Source: Luscinia megarhynchos (Eukaryota; Chordata; Aves; Passeriformes; Turdidae). Taken from it: 64,000 nucleotides of DNA. Each line of letters begins with the position of its first letter. The first letter of the stretch is position 1. Below, piece by piece: positions 1-14,029 of the stretch. A program made the translations under genes and the position numbers. The notes beneath the pieces are model-generated. The model saw only the letters and a list, made by a program, of their open reading frames with translations. It was not told the origin of the DNA and did no database searches. Where the stretch lies: the NCBI GenBank assembly GCA_034336665.1, contig CM067568.1, positions 40,652,770 to 40,716,769 on the forward strand, read 5' to 3'.

Positions 1-1918
1 TATACAGCACACAAAATGGGAAAAGGAAGTGGTTATGATTACAAGTAGAGAAGTGTAGTGGTTTTGGTTTTGCAGAATCTGCTTAAAAATTACTGAGCTT
101 CCTTGGATATGTCTCTTTCCATTTGAAAAATGGCAATGAATTCTTCTGCTCAAGAGTTTAAAAATCTCACTGGTGGATATCAAATTGCTGTTTAATACAA
201 AAGGTAATTTGTAAATAATTTTAGAAATTAAAGTACTAAATATGATTATTGCTGTATGTGGGGTCAGATGCTTCCTTTCCTGAAGGTACTTGTAAAAGCA
301 TTTCTCTATTTTGTAGGTTTCATAGACTTTAATGTGAGCATGTAGCCACACAGTCATCTATCTCTGAAAGCTATTTATGAACAGTGATTTAGCATTTGCT
401 GCTTATCACTCCCCCATTTGAAAACTTTTTTTCCCTGTAGTCAGGAACTGGGAACAGTGCTGTGCTACCACTCGCGCACTGTGAATAGCGGATAATTGAA
501 GTGAGCAGCTCGCAAGTGTTCTGGAGGCGGAAATGTGCTCAAACGAACTATTTGGTGGATGTTTCTGAATAACAAATCCATTCACAGAAATATGGTTCCG
601 TCCGTGAGGAGTAAAGGAAGGACCAAAATTGCATGGATTTTGTTTTCTATGAATTAAAAATCTAACCACAATCATTATTACTCAGGGATTTATACACAGT
701 ATTGATGATAAAAGGCTTGGTAAAAGTGAGTTAGAAGTGCTGCCTTCTGCAGAGACTGTGCAACCTTATGTTGGTCATAAGAGTTGGTGATGAGTCAGAA
801 CAGTGTGCATCACAATTTTGTAGTAGTAAGGAGCCCTCTGGCTCCACCTGGGTGTCTATTACAAGAAAAGGGTTGAGCTATGAAATGGTAGTGCAGGTTT
901 TTTAACTATTCACCCATTCTTCAGAAAGACTGGAAAGGCTGAGGTCTGAAATTTGGTTATGATAAATGTACAAATGTGCACAAGCCTTTGGCAGTGTCTT
1001 CTTTCTTCTTTTACATTGAAAATTGGAACAGATCCAAAGCTCCTTGAATTTGAGTTTTTTTAGCAAGGTCTCAAAAGATTGGAGGCTCATCCTTACCACA
1101 GATGAAGCATTGTCATTCAAAAAGCTTGTCACCAAAATATGGTCCAGTGCTTCATAATTTCACCAGTTCCATATATATGTAAAGGGTTATGTTCATAGTC
1201 TCAAAAGAGCAGAAGTTACAGAGGTAGTTGCAAAAATTCTGTACTTTGTGAGGGTTTGCTGCAGAGTTATTCCTATCTTGTAAAGTTTTTTAATCTGTTT
1301 TATTGAATTTGGAAATTTGATTTGTTATTTGTCCCAAATATGACACCTGTTCTATGTTCTACATGGTTAAATTCTATTCTTTGTTGCAAATTCTGAAAGG
1401 TTAGCTGAAGTGACAATTAAAGCCTAACTCTTAATGTGACTTCACAAAAGTTCATGTCGTACTTTGGATGTCTTTTTAACTGCAGCAGAGGTAACATTGT
1501 GAGCTGATACCTGAAAGGGGCTGAGGTGGGATCATTTTTCAAAAGAAAAGCCTCTATTCCAGAAACTGACATTACTTTGGTTATGGAGAAAACCCAACTA
1601 ATCTCTTCGTTGAGAAGACTTATGAACTTAATGTAAAGCCTCACCAGTTTTCTCAGTGTGTTTTTAATTTAGAAACTTAATCATGTTTCCATCGCTAACA
1701 AATTTGCTGAATCAAAAGGTGCAACAGTGATCAGCTCATGTCATTGAATGAATTATGTTCATGAATAACTCTAGTAAGAATAACCATATATTCTGAGAGA
1801 GAAGTGGTTGTGGATAACATCGTAAAGGGTGTCTGTTTTCAGATTCTCTTTGGTACTGTGATTTGTGCCCAGTCTCTGTGATCTGAGAATGGTGATCTGT
1901 CACTATCTAGGATTTTAC
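1..1918. other. non-coding, AT-rich, nothing recognised
   Basis: Only short open frames interrupted by stops, with no protein-like segment, no recognisable interspersed repeat and no strong splice-site pair. It is probably intronic or intergenic vertebrate DNA. Confidence 0.6.
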
Positions 1919-2018
1919 TCATGTTGTAGCCTAATTCTTCTTTCCATTGTCCTATGCAAATTCTAGTTAATTTAATGGGAGTGATAGAAGAATAATGGAG
2001 TAGGGGGAGATTTCCAAC
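1919..2018 (-). CDS. weak candidate internal exon (100 nt), product unknown
   Basis: On the minus strand a very long pyrimidine tract (T and C runs, about 2022-2055) ends in CAAG and is followed by an open frame starting GTT GGA AAT. It stays open for about 60 codons to a TGA near 1836. A possible donor, ATGA then GTAAAA, would close a 100-nt exon at 1919. The peptide includes the segment RICIGQWKEELGYN, which I do not recognise. An exon starting in phase 0 would fit the phase-0 end of the candidate exon at 37775-37895, but the intervening intron would be about 36 kb. The donor is weak and an open run of this length can arise by chance, so this is a low-confidence call. Confidence 0.15.
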
Positions 2019-2023
2019 CTTGA

Positions 2024-2056
2024 GGGGAAAAAAAAAGAGGAAAAAAAAAGAAGAAA
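2024..2056. repeat. purine-rich low-complexity tract
   Basis: Two A9 runs separated by G-rich spacers and followed by a GAAGAAA tail. On the minus strand it is a near-ideal polypyrimidine tract. Confidence 0.8.
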
Positions 2057-2059
2057 TTG

Positions 2060-5000
2060 CTTCATGGAGCAGAGCTTGGCATTAATGCTTAAACAGATGG
2101 CTGTGATGATAGGACTGCAGGCACCAGCAAGTCAAGGTAGAGCGGACAGAGAATATTTGTTTTGTACATGTGCATGATAAGTGGGAGCAGTCACATAGCT
2201 TGTTCTTTTTATAATGTGAGTCATGACAAAACTGCTTTAGCTTTTGGGAATTTTAAAGAGAATGAGGGGAGGAAAACACTTGGTATCTGCAATTTAATGC
2301 TTTTATCTGGAGAAAGAGTGGTAAGCTAATACTCAAGTGTTTCATGTGTGCAGGCACTAAAATACCCAGAGAGTAGTTAAATACTCCTTGGAGAAACCTC
2401 ACAGCCACCTCGTTCTCTCTTTAACATGACAACCTCACTTACCACAGTTAAAAAAAAAACAACAAAAACATAGGAAAGGAAAAAAACCCACCCTGAGTTG
2501 CCAGTAAGGTGGGAGATGCGTGGATCATTTTTTAGTTCTGCTCTTCTACTTGCCTTCTCTTCAGCTGGCCCTCAGATGTTTAAGTCATTATCTATTAATT
2601 TTCTCTGTGTAGTGTTGCCTCAGGTATAATTTCTTTCAGGTCAAAGGAGTTCCAGGGTGAGTTCCCAACAGTTACTACCCTACCAGAAAAGGATCCTTAC
2701 ATTACACCATAATGGCACTGGACATAGGTCTGGTCTTGTTCTTCCAAAAGCCAATGGCTGTCTCTGCCTCAGCTGTAGGAGACCCTCTGCTCTGTGTTCA
2801 TAGTCTAAGCTCATGAGCAGTGCTGCCTGCTAGAGCAGCTCTGCTTCTATCCTGAGAGAGCACCCATATAGGCAGTTACACCCAGTCTCCCATAAACTAA
2901 TCACTTACAAGTTCATCATTACAAAAAGCCCCAAACTAAACACAACAGAAAGCTAGCCAACCAACCAAAAAAAACCCCACAAATAAGAAATGTATTTGCT
3001 ATTTTGCTGAGAATATTAAGTTACAGAACTAAGAAATGGAGAAGCCTTGCTATATTCCATTTATTCAGTTTGCTTAAGCACAAAGCAGAATTATTCCCCA
3101 GAAGTGTGACTTGCAGGGTTTTTCTGATATGTATAAAGGTAGTATTTATTACATATTTATTACTGCAGAGCCACTGGGATTTTCATGTTACTGTTGCAGC
3201 TAATGAAGTGGCACAATTCTACCCTGAGGTCTGACCTAGGCAACTTCTTGGGTTCTTGTCTGTTTTCTTGCCAGCAAATCAGCACTGGCTAACTTTGTTT
3301 TCCTGAAGGAATTGCTCCTGGATTCAAAAGCACTTAAGGGAAGAGTTATAAGGATGAGAGAAGACAAAGGATGAAGAACAAGAAAGTAGTTTCTTTGCTG
3401 GAAAATATAGTTGAGAAGGGGATTTGGGAGAAATATTGGCAACCAATTATTCAGTTGATTGTTAACCAATTAGTAAGCTTTGTGAGTATATCAAATTCCT
3501 TTAACTCATGGGGTGCTTGTTAGCTTGTAGGATTGAGTGTGTGGTACTGAGATTCATAAGTCTTAATTATCAGCAATTCCTAGACACTTTGACTGTGAGT
3601 CATGGCAAGCAGGGCACTTTTGGTCTTAATTTCTGCCTCTGTGCCTGTGTACTGAAAGAGATTCTCCCTGCAGTGCATAATGACAATGTTTCAGTCACAC
3701 AACTTTAGGACATTTCAGATAAAACCAGAAAATCTGGGCCACATGGCACCGATAAATTTATTCTGCTTTCTCAGATTTGTTCAAATGATTTTGGTGTATA
3801 CTTAAAGATTTTGTGCTGGATCTTGGACTGTGTGGTTTTGCACCTCTGATTATATGCTGGGTCAGGTGCTTTCAATGCCAACTGACACGACAATAGCCTT
3901 AAATGTTCTATCATATTCTCTGGCTAATTTTACAGATTTGAAGCTGTAGGTTTATGTCTGATATGTATCAAATTAGTACTGTTAGAATGTGTGGATGTCT
4001 GGTATTAATGATTGTGCAATCATGCCCTCTTGTCAGAGAACATGCAGGGACAGCCAACAGGGTGTGGTATTGGAGAAGTCACAGGAGTCTCCTATCTAGG
4101 AGAATGGATTAAGTATTATTACAGATGCTCATCTTGGTTGTGATTTTATCTGTCTTGTTTGCCCTGTGTCTCTCCAATTCATTTTAGAGACTTTATCCTC
4201 TGTTCCAAGTGGAGTGAGCTCTATCTATTGTGAGTGTGCTCTCAGTCATAGGAGTAGGCTATGTCCAGCTCCTGCATCAAGGAGTTGAGTTCCTGCAGAA
4301 TTTCAGAGCCTGCCCTGTGGTCTAAAAATGCTCTTATGCAGCATCCAGTATTGGAGAAACAATGGGATTTGTAAAAAATACCTCTGAGGAAAGCAGAGAT
4401 GGAGAACTTCTTTTTCTACTGTAAGGAAGCATCAGATATTTTTTAGTATGTGAGCAGTTTGACTGAGCTCCATGCAATTCTATGTAAGTTACAGGTACCT
4501 TTTTACACCACAGAAATCAGTTATTAACTTAGTAAATTGGGTTGGTGTAAATTTTTGAGAGGCTATTAAGAAAAGTGTAGATGTGGACCTGGACTCAGCA
4601 GACAGAAATTCATTTGTTCTTTTTTTAAATCTAAAAATGTCTTTTGGTGTCAGAGTCTCAGGAAGTGCTGGAACATATTCTGTACTACTGGTTCCTGTTG
4701 GACTCAGTTCAGAATGGAAGTAGTTTGTCTTATTATGGAGTAAATATTAAGGAAAGAAGGAGGTCTCATTGTTATGTCCCCCATCATATATCCATGAGGC
4801 ACAGTGATGCTGACCTCTGATGATGCACAGGAATGAATTTACCCCATCCTTTATGAGAGAATTCATCTGGAAAATTGAGAGTCAAATCTCCTAAACTATT
4901 TTCTTCTTTGTTAATATGAGTTTTGTGCTCTACATTATAGCCATAAAGAAGGGTTTGAAAACATATGCTAGGCATCAGAAAGCAGCTATTTCTGAGTTGA

Positions 5001-6060
5001 AACGTGACAATTTTTTAGATCCCCAGGTTCTTTTACTCTGTCCACTGAAGTTCCCATTTTGTTCTCTCTCTTTCTGGTCTTTTAAGCTTTGTGAGATTGC
5101 TCCCACTATTAACCTTTTTCTTAGCAGCATTTTCCTGTCTCTCTGCTTCCTCAGATCTAACTGATCTTCTGCTCACTCTTTTTAGGACTCATCTTTTCCC
5201 CTTGAATTGCACTTGTCTATTGCTACAGTATCTGAGCCAGGTCTCTTTTCAAGAATAGAGGGAACAGCCTTTTAAGTGTGAGAAACTCAGAAAACTGATA
5301 ATGACATTTCCAGAACTCACTTCCCTCCACTCGTAAACTATCCATAGTTACACAGAGCAGGGAAAGATGATTGGAGAACAAACTTTGAAAGCTAAAGAAA
5401 GCAGGAGATGAGGAGACTTCCTCCTTTCTATACTAGGAAGCTTTTCCCTAGGATGGGAATGGTGTACCTCTGCACAAGACCAAGAGGGGACAAAAAATCT
5501 CCAGGGAACTACTGGATTTCCTCTGTTTTTTTTTCATCCTGCAATGCACAAAGCTTTGCTTGAGGCAGGATCTTTGTCATGTTTTCTTGCTTTCTGAAGG
5601 TAAAAAAGGAGTAGTTTGAGTTCTGAGTTTCATTCCAAATGTAACAGAAGAGCTTTTTGAAGTCAAGTTTACCTACAGTTCTCAAGAGTTTGTCTTCTCT
5701 TCCATACTGTGCCCTCAGTTGGTGTGTGTGAAGCCTCTGGCACCCTAGAGGGAGGAAATGTATCCTGGAAAGGTAATTCTTAGTCTTGCATGAGCATAAA
5801 GCTGTTCCCTGAAATCCTGAATAGAGAGTTGGCTATGGGCCCAGCTGGAGATGAGAGTATAGTAAATTCAGTCTGTGAAAAGCCCACTTACACAAGGGGG
5901 TAGCTTAGGTCGCTTGCAGTCTTTTCTTCTTTTTGCTGCTGTGATGCAATGGAAACAGGAGCGAGCCATCAGAGGACCAGTGTCCTGGGATGAACTTGGA
6001 TCCAGAATTGACCTCTTCTCCTTTGCTTTTTTTTCCTTTCTCTCTTCCTCCTATTTCCTT
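2060..6060. other. non-coding, nothing recognised
   Basis: No convincing gene or repeat. Frequent stops occur in all frames and local A- or T-rich patches are present. An A-rich patch with CAACAAAAAC-type sequence lies around 2450-2490. Confidence 0.55.
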
Positions 6061-6064
6061 CTAT

Positions 6065-6330
6065 TATTTAATTTTATAAACAAACGTCCCCCAGCGTGCA
6101 CTATGTAAATATTGTCACTGAATTACTGTCTGTTTGCTTAGCTCATTAGAGAAAGCCATGATAAGCTTTTTAATTACAAAATTACCTTCGCCAAATCAAT
6201 TTCTTTCATTTAATGAACTGAAGAAAACTGCAAATGGGAGGGGTAACATTCTGTTTTCCCCCGAAGCATAAATTAACTACCTCCAACCCCCAATTTCCCA
6301 CATAGAATCAAGGTAGCCAAGAAATAGATT
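6065..6330. promoter_or_regulatory. conserved-element-like block (homeodomain-type AT-rich motifs)
   Basis: The texture differs from the flanks. It holds several TAAT/ATTA cores (for example around 6145, 6170 and 6210), a GCATAAATTAACTACC segment near 6266, and a few retained CpGs (cgtcc, gcgtg, ttcgcc, cccgaag) in CpG-poor surroundings. This is the usual look of vertebrate conserved non-coding enhancers. No alignment could be run, so conservation is inferred from appearance only. Confidence 0.25.
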
Positions 6331-6339
6331 TTCTAAGTT

Positions 6340-9300
6340 TTTAAAAAGTGTGAAGAGTTGAAGAGTTTCTTGAACCTCTCTTTGTTTTCTGTCCTGTGTA
6401 GTTACTCCTTTTGGGGGATTGTTTTGTGCTTATCTCTTTTGCATTTATTCTATATATTTATCTTCACCTTAGAGCCCCAATCACAGAACTGAAAGCAAAG
6501 TGTGTAGAAACTAAACCATTTACATAGCTTTTGTATCATGCCCCTTGGTGAAATGTTGCTTCTCTGGAAGGACAGCACCAGTAGAAGGAAGGCCCTTCAG
6601 CAATTCCAGAGGGAACTGGTTGATGGAAAGAGATTGTTAGTGGCTTTACAGGCAGTTTGTGTCAAAAGAATTGTGGTTCAGAAAGGAAGGAAGACAGACA
6701 AATCGATTGAATTGGTCAGTGGCCTGATGAATGTGTTTGCAGACCACAGTTTTGCTGTAAGACCTTAAATTGAATAAAATGTCAAAAACGGGATAGCCTG
6801 GATGATCCTAGGACATCCACAGGTAGATTAGGGCAGAAATAAGTGTATTTAGCATTGCATTTCTCAGTTGTGGATTCTATTTCAGTGCAAATATAGTTAT
6901 CACTTTTGTCAATGGAGTGACAAAATGAGGGGAGTGTCTGCATTTTCACAACTGATTTACAATCACACAACTCAGGTGAATCAATCAGAGAAGATAGTTT
7001 GTGCTAAGATACTGTTTAGGGCTGTAACCTGGAGCAAATAAGGGATGGAATAACTCCTCATTTTGTTTATTTACTTTTGAAGGTAGACCTCTCTAGTAAA
7101 GTAGTGGGTTAGACAGATGTGTACAGTAATGTGTTAAACTGCTTGAAATACATTTACCAAAGCTTATCTGTCAGAATTTTCTATTTACATGATGCTTAAA
7201 ACCGGGACTGGAAGTAAGGGAAAAGGTTCTCTGCATATTTGTTTAAGATTCCCTAGTATTCTTTTTTTGGTATATTGTCAGAGTGGATAGTGCTATCCTC
7301 AGGTTCTTCTTTGAGCTTCAAAACAATTAGATGCTCCTGCTAATGTGGTCAAAAGTGAAGTAATACACAAAACTTACTCTTAATTTGTTACCTGTACACT
7401 TCAGTATCAATGTTCTAAAGAACTCTGTGGGGACAACCCACACTTCTCATAGCTTGCTCTTTTTTACTTTATTTTTCTGTAGGATCTTTCAGTTCTACCA
7501 CTGGGGCAGATTTTCTTAACAACTCTGCTGAGTGTGACCTTATTATTTCATTCCTTCTCAGTTCACCTAGTTTAGAGAGTCAGGATATCCGTAGGACCGT
7601 GGCATCGAAAAGAACCAAATTCTGAACAATATTTTTGAACCCTTAAAAAAAAATCATTTGGGGCTCAGATGGAAACTACAGCAATGAAAACTACAGCCAA
7701 AACTTTTTCAACCAAATCAACACTCCAGTTTCTTGCCACTTAGGTGGTTGCTTAGATAAGAGAGCATGGCAGCAATCACATGCCTTACAGAGAGAAGGAA
7801 AAACTAAGTGTTCAAAGCTTCTAGAATGGTTCCCCTGACATATAGAGGAACTCCTTTCAGCAGGCCGTTGAAATCTTGAATGGACATAGGGAACTGGCTG
7901 TGTTTGCTACTGTGCATCATCTCTGTTCCCTATGGCTGAGAAAGCTTCAGCAGGAATATCAGAAGAGATAAGCGTGATTCTCTCCTGATCAGTATTGCAT
8001 TGGACTTGTTCTTAAACAGAATGAACCAAGTTTTGGAGCCTTTGTCTGCTGCTTTCACAATATAAAGTTGGTATTTATTTCCTGTATTTTTTTATAATGA
8101 AATTCATTTATCATAGTGCTAATTTCTGGCTGGCAGAAAAATGACCATGGAAGTGCTGCTATAGAAGAGGTGAGCATGGCCATGACTGTTCTCAACTTCT
8201 TACTTCTAATTGCAAGGATAGCTCTTTGAAACTATAAATAGAGCAACAGCAATCAAAGCAGTTTCTTGGAGACTGAAGGGCAGCAGTTAGCCATTTCTAC
8301 CTTCCACCCTCAAACTGCAAGCATAGCTTTTCTGCTGCTCTCAGTACAATCAGAATCCATGTGCTGCAGATGGGCAGGTGTCCCTTATGTCAGGTTACAA
8401 AACATCCTAGATCTGGAAGGCCCCTGGTCTCCTGGGGAGTAATAATGAAAGAAAATCCAATCTTCTGTATTTAAGCAGTAATAAGAATCCTCAGTGAAGC
8501 AGAACCTTTTTCTGTGCCTCTCTCCTGCTGCCTGCTGTTTTGCATAATGATTGTACCTACTGAGTGAATGCACCCAGGACTTCTAAGTACAGTAGTCTAC
8601 TTTGTGATGAAGGCAGGGTGGATCCCTGATTTCATCCCACGCTTTTCTATGCTCCCCACTAGATGACTGATCAGAAGAATGAACAAGGAATTTTAGAGGT
8701 TTTGTCCTCTGGAACTCAAGTGAAGGCACCTCAGTTTAAAGTTCTGTAGAGTTTTTAGTAGCAAATAGTAGTTGTGAGAAGCATGTGAAGGTCAATGAAC
8801 ACCCATTACTGTGTATTATTACTTCTTACAAACAGGACCCAAACCTGTGTTTGGTGTTTCACCAATACCCTGAGGCAGACAAGGTAATGAGAAACAACTG
8901 AGCCCATGCTTCTAGATCAATCTAAAAAGTTCTTTTTCCAGTTAGTGTAGGACTTACTGAAAGGATACTTCCAGAGTGACTGACCCTTTCAGATTCTGAG
9001 TATCTTTTTCTGGAGAGCCATGTCTTCTAGAATGAAGATCCCTGGCTTGGTGAGATTTTCTTGGAGCCATTTTATTTAAGAGGTTGTTAAAGGTGTAATA
9101 CCAAAAAGGTGAATAGCTTGTCAAAGCCTGCGAACTTCAGTAGCAACCTCTCTTGATGATTTCTAGTCAAGATAGGGATGAACTATTAGAAGCTGGAGAA
9201 GCCACTTCCCAGCACTTAAAAAGAGAAAAATTACAAGTAACCCAATCATTTCATTGTGAAAAATCCCACAAAGATTTTGAATTGTGTGTCTTTCAATGGA

Positions 9301-12300
9301 CCAAGTTGATGCATGATGTAAGAGGTTGTGTTGCCATTGAGTTCACATGAGTTGCTCCCCAGAAGAGAGCAGGGAGAGGGCATGCACTCACCCTCCTCTC
9401 TCAGATTCTCACTTGACTGCCTGTGCCTGCTTGTGTAACCCTGCAGCTTCTCCTCCTATTATCCTGTCTGCTGATCCGTGCCTGATGGTGGTGTCAGGCC
9501 TCCAACATCACCAGCTCTCTGCTGCACTCTGTGCACTTCAGCATGACAATTAAAAATGATTTACAAACGGTCCTTTCAGTTCCAAATAGAGAGTAGCAAG
9601 AGGCTGTGATGCTCACTGCGGTGTCAGGGACATCCATCCACCTTGGCAGCTGCTGCCCTTGCATTCACTGCTTCTGTGCCCCTGGGGTTTTACCTAGGAT
9701 ACCTTTTCTTCAAGGCTTGCTTCCTTAGGGCACTTTGTAGGGCTGGAGGGATGAGTAGGGCACAGTCAGCTCCTGGAGATAGGGGCCTGTTTCCAGTAAG
9801 GAGGCAGTTGGTAGGTTTATGGGGCTGTTATATGGATATACCTGGATGATGGGAGAATAGTATGCAGGAGGGAAAATGTTGGTATTGGGACTGATTATTA
9901 ATTGTCAATCAGGGATGACTAAACAGCATTTACTGTTTGTTACTGTCAGTCTCCTTCAGAGAGAATGCTGGATTTGTGATTGATCCATGAGCATTTTGGA
10001 AGTTATTCATGCGATCTAATTCTGACTAAGTAAGTTTTAAGGCACTGTATAGGCTCCAAAGAGAAATGAGATGTGTCACAGAGTTTTGGAGCACCAATGT
10101 CAGGCACTCATCCTGAATCACATTCTGAAGTGGGCTGCTAGATCCTGCAAACACAGTATGAGTTCCTGCTCCTCTCATCTTTGTTATGCTTTTTCTGCCT
10201 AGGACAGATCTGTGGATCTGTGTTTGGGCTTAGGACAGGTATGGCTGATTTTACCATTCCCAGACCTGATGATCTGACACTTTTATCAAATAGCTTTGCT
10301 TTCTTTCAGGTTTTTTAGGGTCAATTATATTTCCAGTCTGTGAAGGAACTCTTCAAAAAGGCCTGTCCATGTTTACAGTGAATTCTGTCCCTATCTCTGC
10401 AGCAACTGACTTGTATTAAGATACAGGTATGCTCTTCAGGATAAGGGGTGCTCTGACAGGAGGGATTAATGACAGGAAGAATTTTTTCAATTCTTAAGAA
10501 TTGTCAGTGAAGAAGAAGCAGCTGCTATGATACTTAGTCCACCAAGAGTGGTCAAATCAATCCATGGAAGTGAATACAAAGTACAAATGATACTTCCCTT
10601 CCTGTTTCTTCTCCTGTTGCATGTATCAGCTCAAGTTGTCAAAAATTTATGTAATTTCTTGATTTGTTTCAATGGGAAAGAGCTCATCCCTAATATAGCA
10701 TTCTATTTACAGTAAACTCTCCTCCCATACAATAAAATGTCAAGGACTAACCAGCATCATCTTCCTCTGTATGTTGCTCTGACCACTGTCATGCCTCTTT
10801 GTTTGCTGCTGGCTGTGTTGGGATTGACACAATGTTCTGGGAGTGTGAGCAACCAGGTGTCCTAAAGGGATAGATAGCACTGTGTAGTGAGTGAAGGGGA
10901 ACTATCTAACTGGTGTTGCTGATGTAAGTTTAATGCTGAAGAATCTTCCAATCAGTCTGATACTAGCAAGGGACACAGTCATGCTGTTTCTCAGAGGTGG
11001 ATACGTGACAATCCAAAGTTAATTGCTGCTACCACACAGTTCACCAGAATCTATTTAGTGTTTCCTCAACTGATTGTGGTGCCTTCTTCTGTCAGTGACA
11101 GATTAGCTCTGTTACAGAAAGATATTGCTGCTTTGAATACTGAAATGGAGGTCCTAATTGTTCTTGGTTCTACCCAGATGGATTATCAGTGATCATTTCT
11201 CCAAGGCTTGTTCACATAGAGCTTGTTCACATTTTTGAGCTTCAGGAAATTTAGTTCAGCTACATACTGCTCCCTGCTGCTCTGGAAAAAAATTGGAAGG
11301 TGTGGAAACTCACATTCAAAAGAGAAATAAAGGAAAATACCGTAAAGATGTGAGTAAGATTTGCATATCACACTGGCAGGAAGCAGATACTATATTCTTC
11401 TGTTATAGTGGCCACACACTGGCCTACTCAGAAAATCTTATTTTGCACAGTGGAAGCAAGAAAGAAAAGTGGAAAATTTTTTTTAGACTGTTGTAAAGCA
11501 GTCTATATGAACATAGATGAGTTACAGGTTTTTTAGATGTATGTATAGGGTCAAATTTGCAGTCAAACGGAGTAAAAGGATCTAGTGATCTCAGACTCCT
11601 CTGCTATAGATTCCAGCTCCAGAGGGGACTTTTACAAGTCTTGAAATACTAGAACAACACGAGATTCAGCACAGGTTCATTGATGGAGCTGACGGAATTA
11701 CATTGTGGAATAATTGCTACAGGTAACGAATGGACTGGAATGAGTTCTGAAGAGGGTGACAAAGTTATTGCAGTGCCTAGGGCTGAACTATCTGGGGAGC
11801 TGGACATTAGGACAGAAGTGTTTGAGAAAATAATGTGTATCACTTGGGCACAGTTTGTGCAGTTCTATGTGATGCTTTCAGTCATTCTATTCTATAAACT
11901 CTGGAAATGTTTATGTATTTAAGGAAAAATTATGGATAAAATAAACTGCAGTGTTAGCTTAAATGAGAGAAAATAATTTGCACCTTATATTTCCTTTTTC
12001 TTACCCTATAATCACCACCAAGTCAGGATGGAGTATTTTTTTTCATGCCATAAAGTATCATGTCCAATATGTCATAGTCTGATGTGTGACATACCTTGAC
12101 ATGACAGAGAGTGACACTGTGGGTCAGGATCTGGAGCACAATGGTTAAGCTAATTTAAAAAATAAGTAAATAAGAAAGTGAGGCAAGTACTGGACTTAAA
12201 ATGGGATTTTCCTCACAACTTTTAAACTCTGGACATCTCCAAAGCTTTCATTATTCAGATGTCTATGAGTCCCTGCTTTCAGAACACTTGACAAAGATGA

Positions 12301-14020
12301 AAGATGCTGCTACTGCCTTAGGGAGCAGGCAAATAGGATTGGAAAGAAGTGATATAATGTACCCAAAGCTGACCCACTTGTAGAATTAGGGATATAACTC
12401 GGATGAGTTGCAGCTTGGTTTTCAATCCCATTATGGTAGTTTTTAAAGGATGGGGAGCCTCAGATTTGCAGAAAAAGAAAATGGAAACTAAGCAGTGGCT
12501 TTTAGGGTGGTGACTGAACAAAGGTGATATTTATAGTAATGGTTTTGCTAGCTAGAGGTCATGTTAGCTGAAGTTAGGGTTCCAGTGTAGTTCTTCAAAA
12601 ACACTGGATTTTCTGTATGGCAGCATTCATCCTTGGTTATCTTCTGCAGGTAGGAGAGCCTCTACAATAGCTCTCTATTTGTAGACACAAGGCATGGCTC
12701 CATTTTCAGTTCTCTTTTAAATGTAGGCACATAGATCCTGAGCAAGAGTTAAACTGCCTTTCTGTGCATGTTGCTCAAATCGGAGGAGGTAATTAATTCA
12801 GAAAACAACGTTCTCATTTTTCTGCTCCTCCCATTCCAGCAACACAAAAACAAGATCAGTCTATAGAGCTGAGGCGTTTGCAGCTTTCAAAAGTGAAAAG
12901 TTGTCAGACACTGAAACACAGGTAAATGCTTCTGAAATTACCCTTAATTACAGTGTTGAGTGTGTCTGTATCATACACAGTCCCTCCCTACCACCCAACC
13001 TTCTTTCCTACCTCCCCCAGCTCAGCTGTGCTTGCTCGCTCCTGAGGACCAAGGTATGTGCACTGCAGTCAGCAGAACCTTTTTCATCTGCTTAGGCTAG
13101 ACCAGGATTTGTGGAGACTTTGTGATGAGGCTGTTCATCATGGGCTATGTTAATCTTGAAGACAGTGAGAGAACCAGATTGTGCTTCAGGGCATGTCTGT
13201 GTCCAACACAGCAGCCATCATACAGAATCTTGTTGTATGGCTGCACGGCTGGATTTTGTTTTTCCACCAAGATAATGGCACAGGTGTGCCATTTTATTAC
13301 TCAATAATACCCTCTTCAGTACCAGCTTGCATTGAAGGGGGAAGAGACAAAGCACTTCCCTCTAGCAAAGGACTTTGAGGAAAGATTTCTGCTAGCCAGC
13401 CTGATGATCTGAGAAACAGGCCAAGTTAGGAGTTTAGTGGCCTGACAGCAGTTTCATCTAGATAGCTGTCATCATCACCTAGTTGTATTTCATCTCAAGA
13501 ATGGCCTTTTCTTGTCCTGGGAATTATTTACTTTGAGGAAGAGCTATCCTGATCAGACCCACAGCAGGAGCAGATAGTATTTAAAAGTGTGTACAGAAGA
13601 CATGACATGTTAGCAGGGCAGTGTGTTATTTCAGGATCTTTAAACACAAGCCTGACACAGATACTACACTGTGAATCAGCCTTGGCTTTGGATCTTGTGT
13701 TCCAGTCCCAGGCATCTTTGAAAACATGTCTCCTTTTTGGAGGATTATCATGGCAGCCTTGGATATACTTCTGCATATTGAGAGTTACAAGATGGTGGGA
13801 AGAACCCAGAGCTCTGGACAGGGAGAGCCTCTCTGCAGGTGTGACATACTCTCTTGAGGCCTAAATAGGGCGTTTTTTGCATGCCTGACGAATGAAGCAA
13901 AGATGGTGTAACAATTTTCCTTTTTTATTTCCCCTAGTTTCATTAGTTCTTTCCAAATGACCCTTTTCCTTTCTGGTCCTTTGGATTCCTCCTGAACCCC
14001 ACAGCCCATGGATAGCACTT
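6340..14020. other. non-coding, nothing firmly recognised
   Basis: No recognisable exon, RNA gene or repeat was found in this long stretch. Short open frames such as those at 6538-6768, 9153-9350 and 11680-11922 have no protein-like features or splice context. A somewhat more GC-rich patch lies at 9350-9560, again without a recognisable product. Confidence 0.5.
11203..11232. repeat. short imperfect tandem duplication
   Basis: The string GCTTGTTCACAT occurs twice in about 30 bases, separated by AGA. It is probably a small replication-slippage duplication. Confidence 0.6.
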
Positions 14021-14029
14021 CTGAATATG

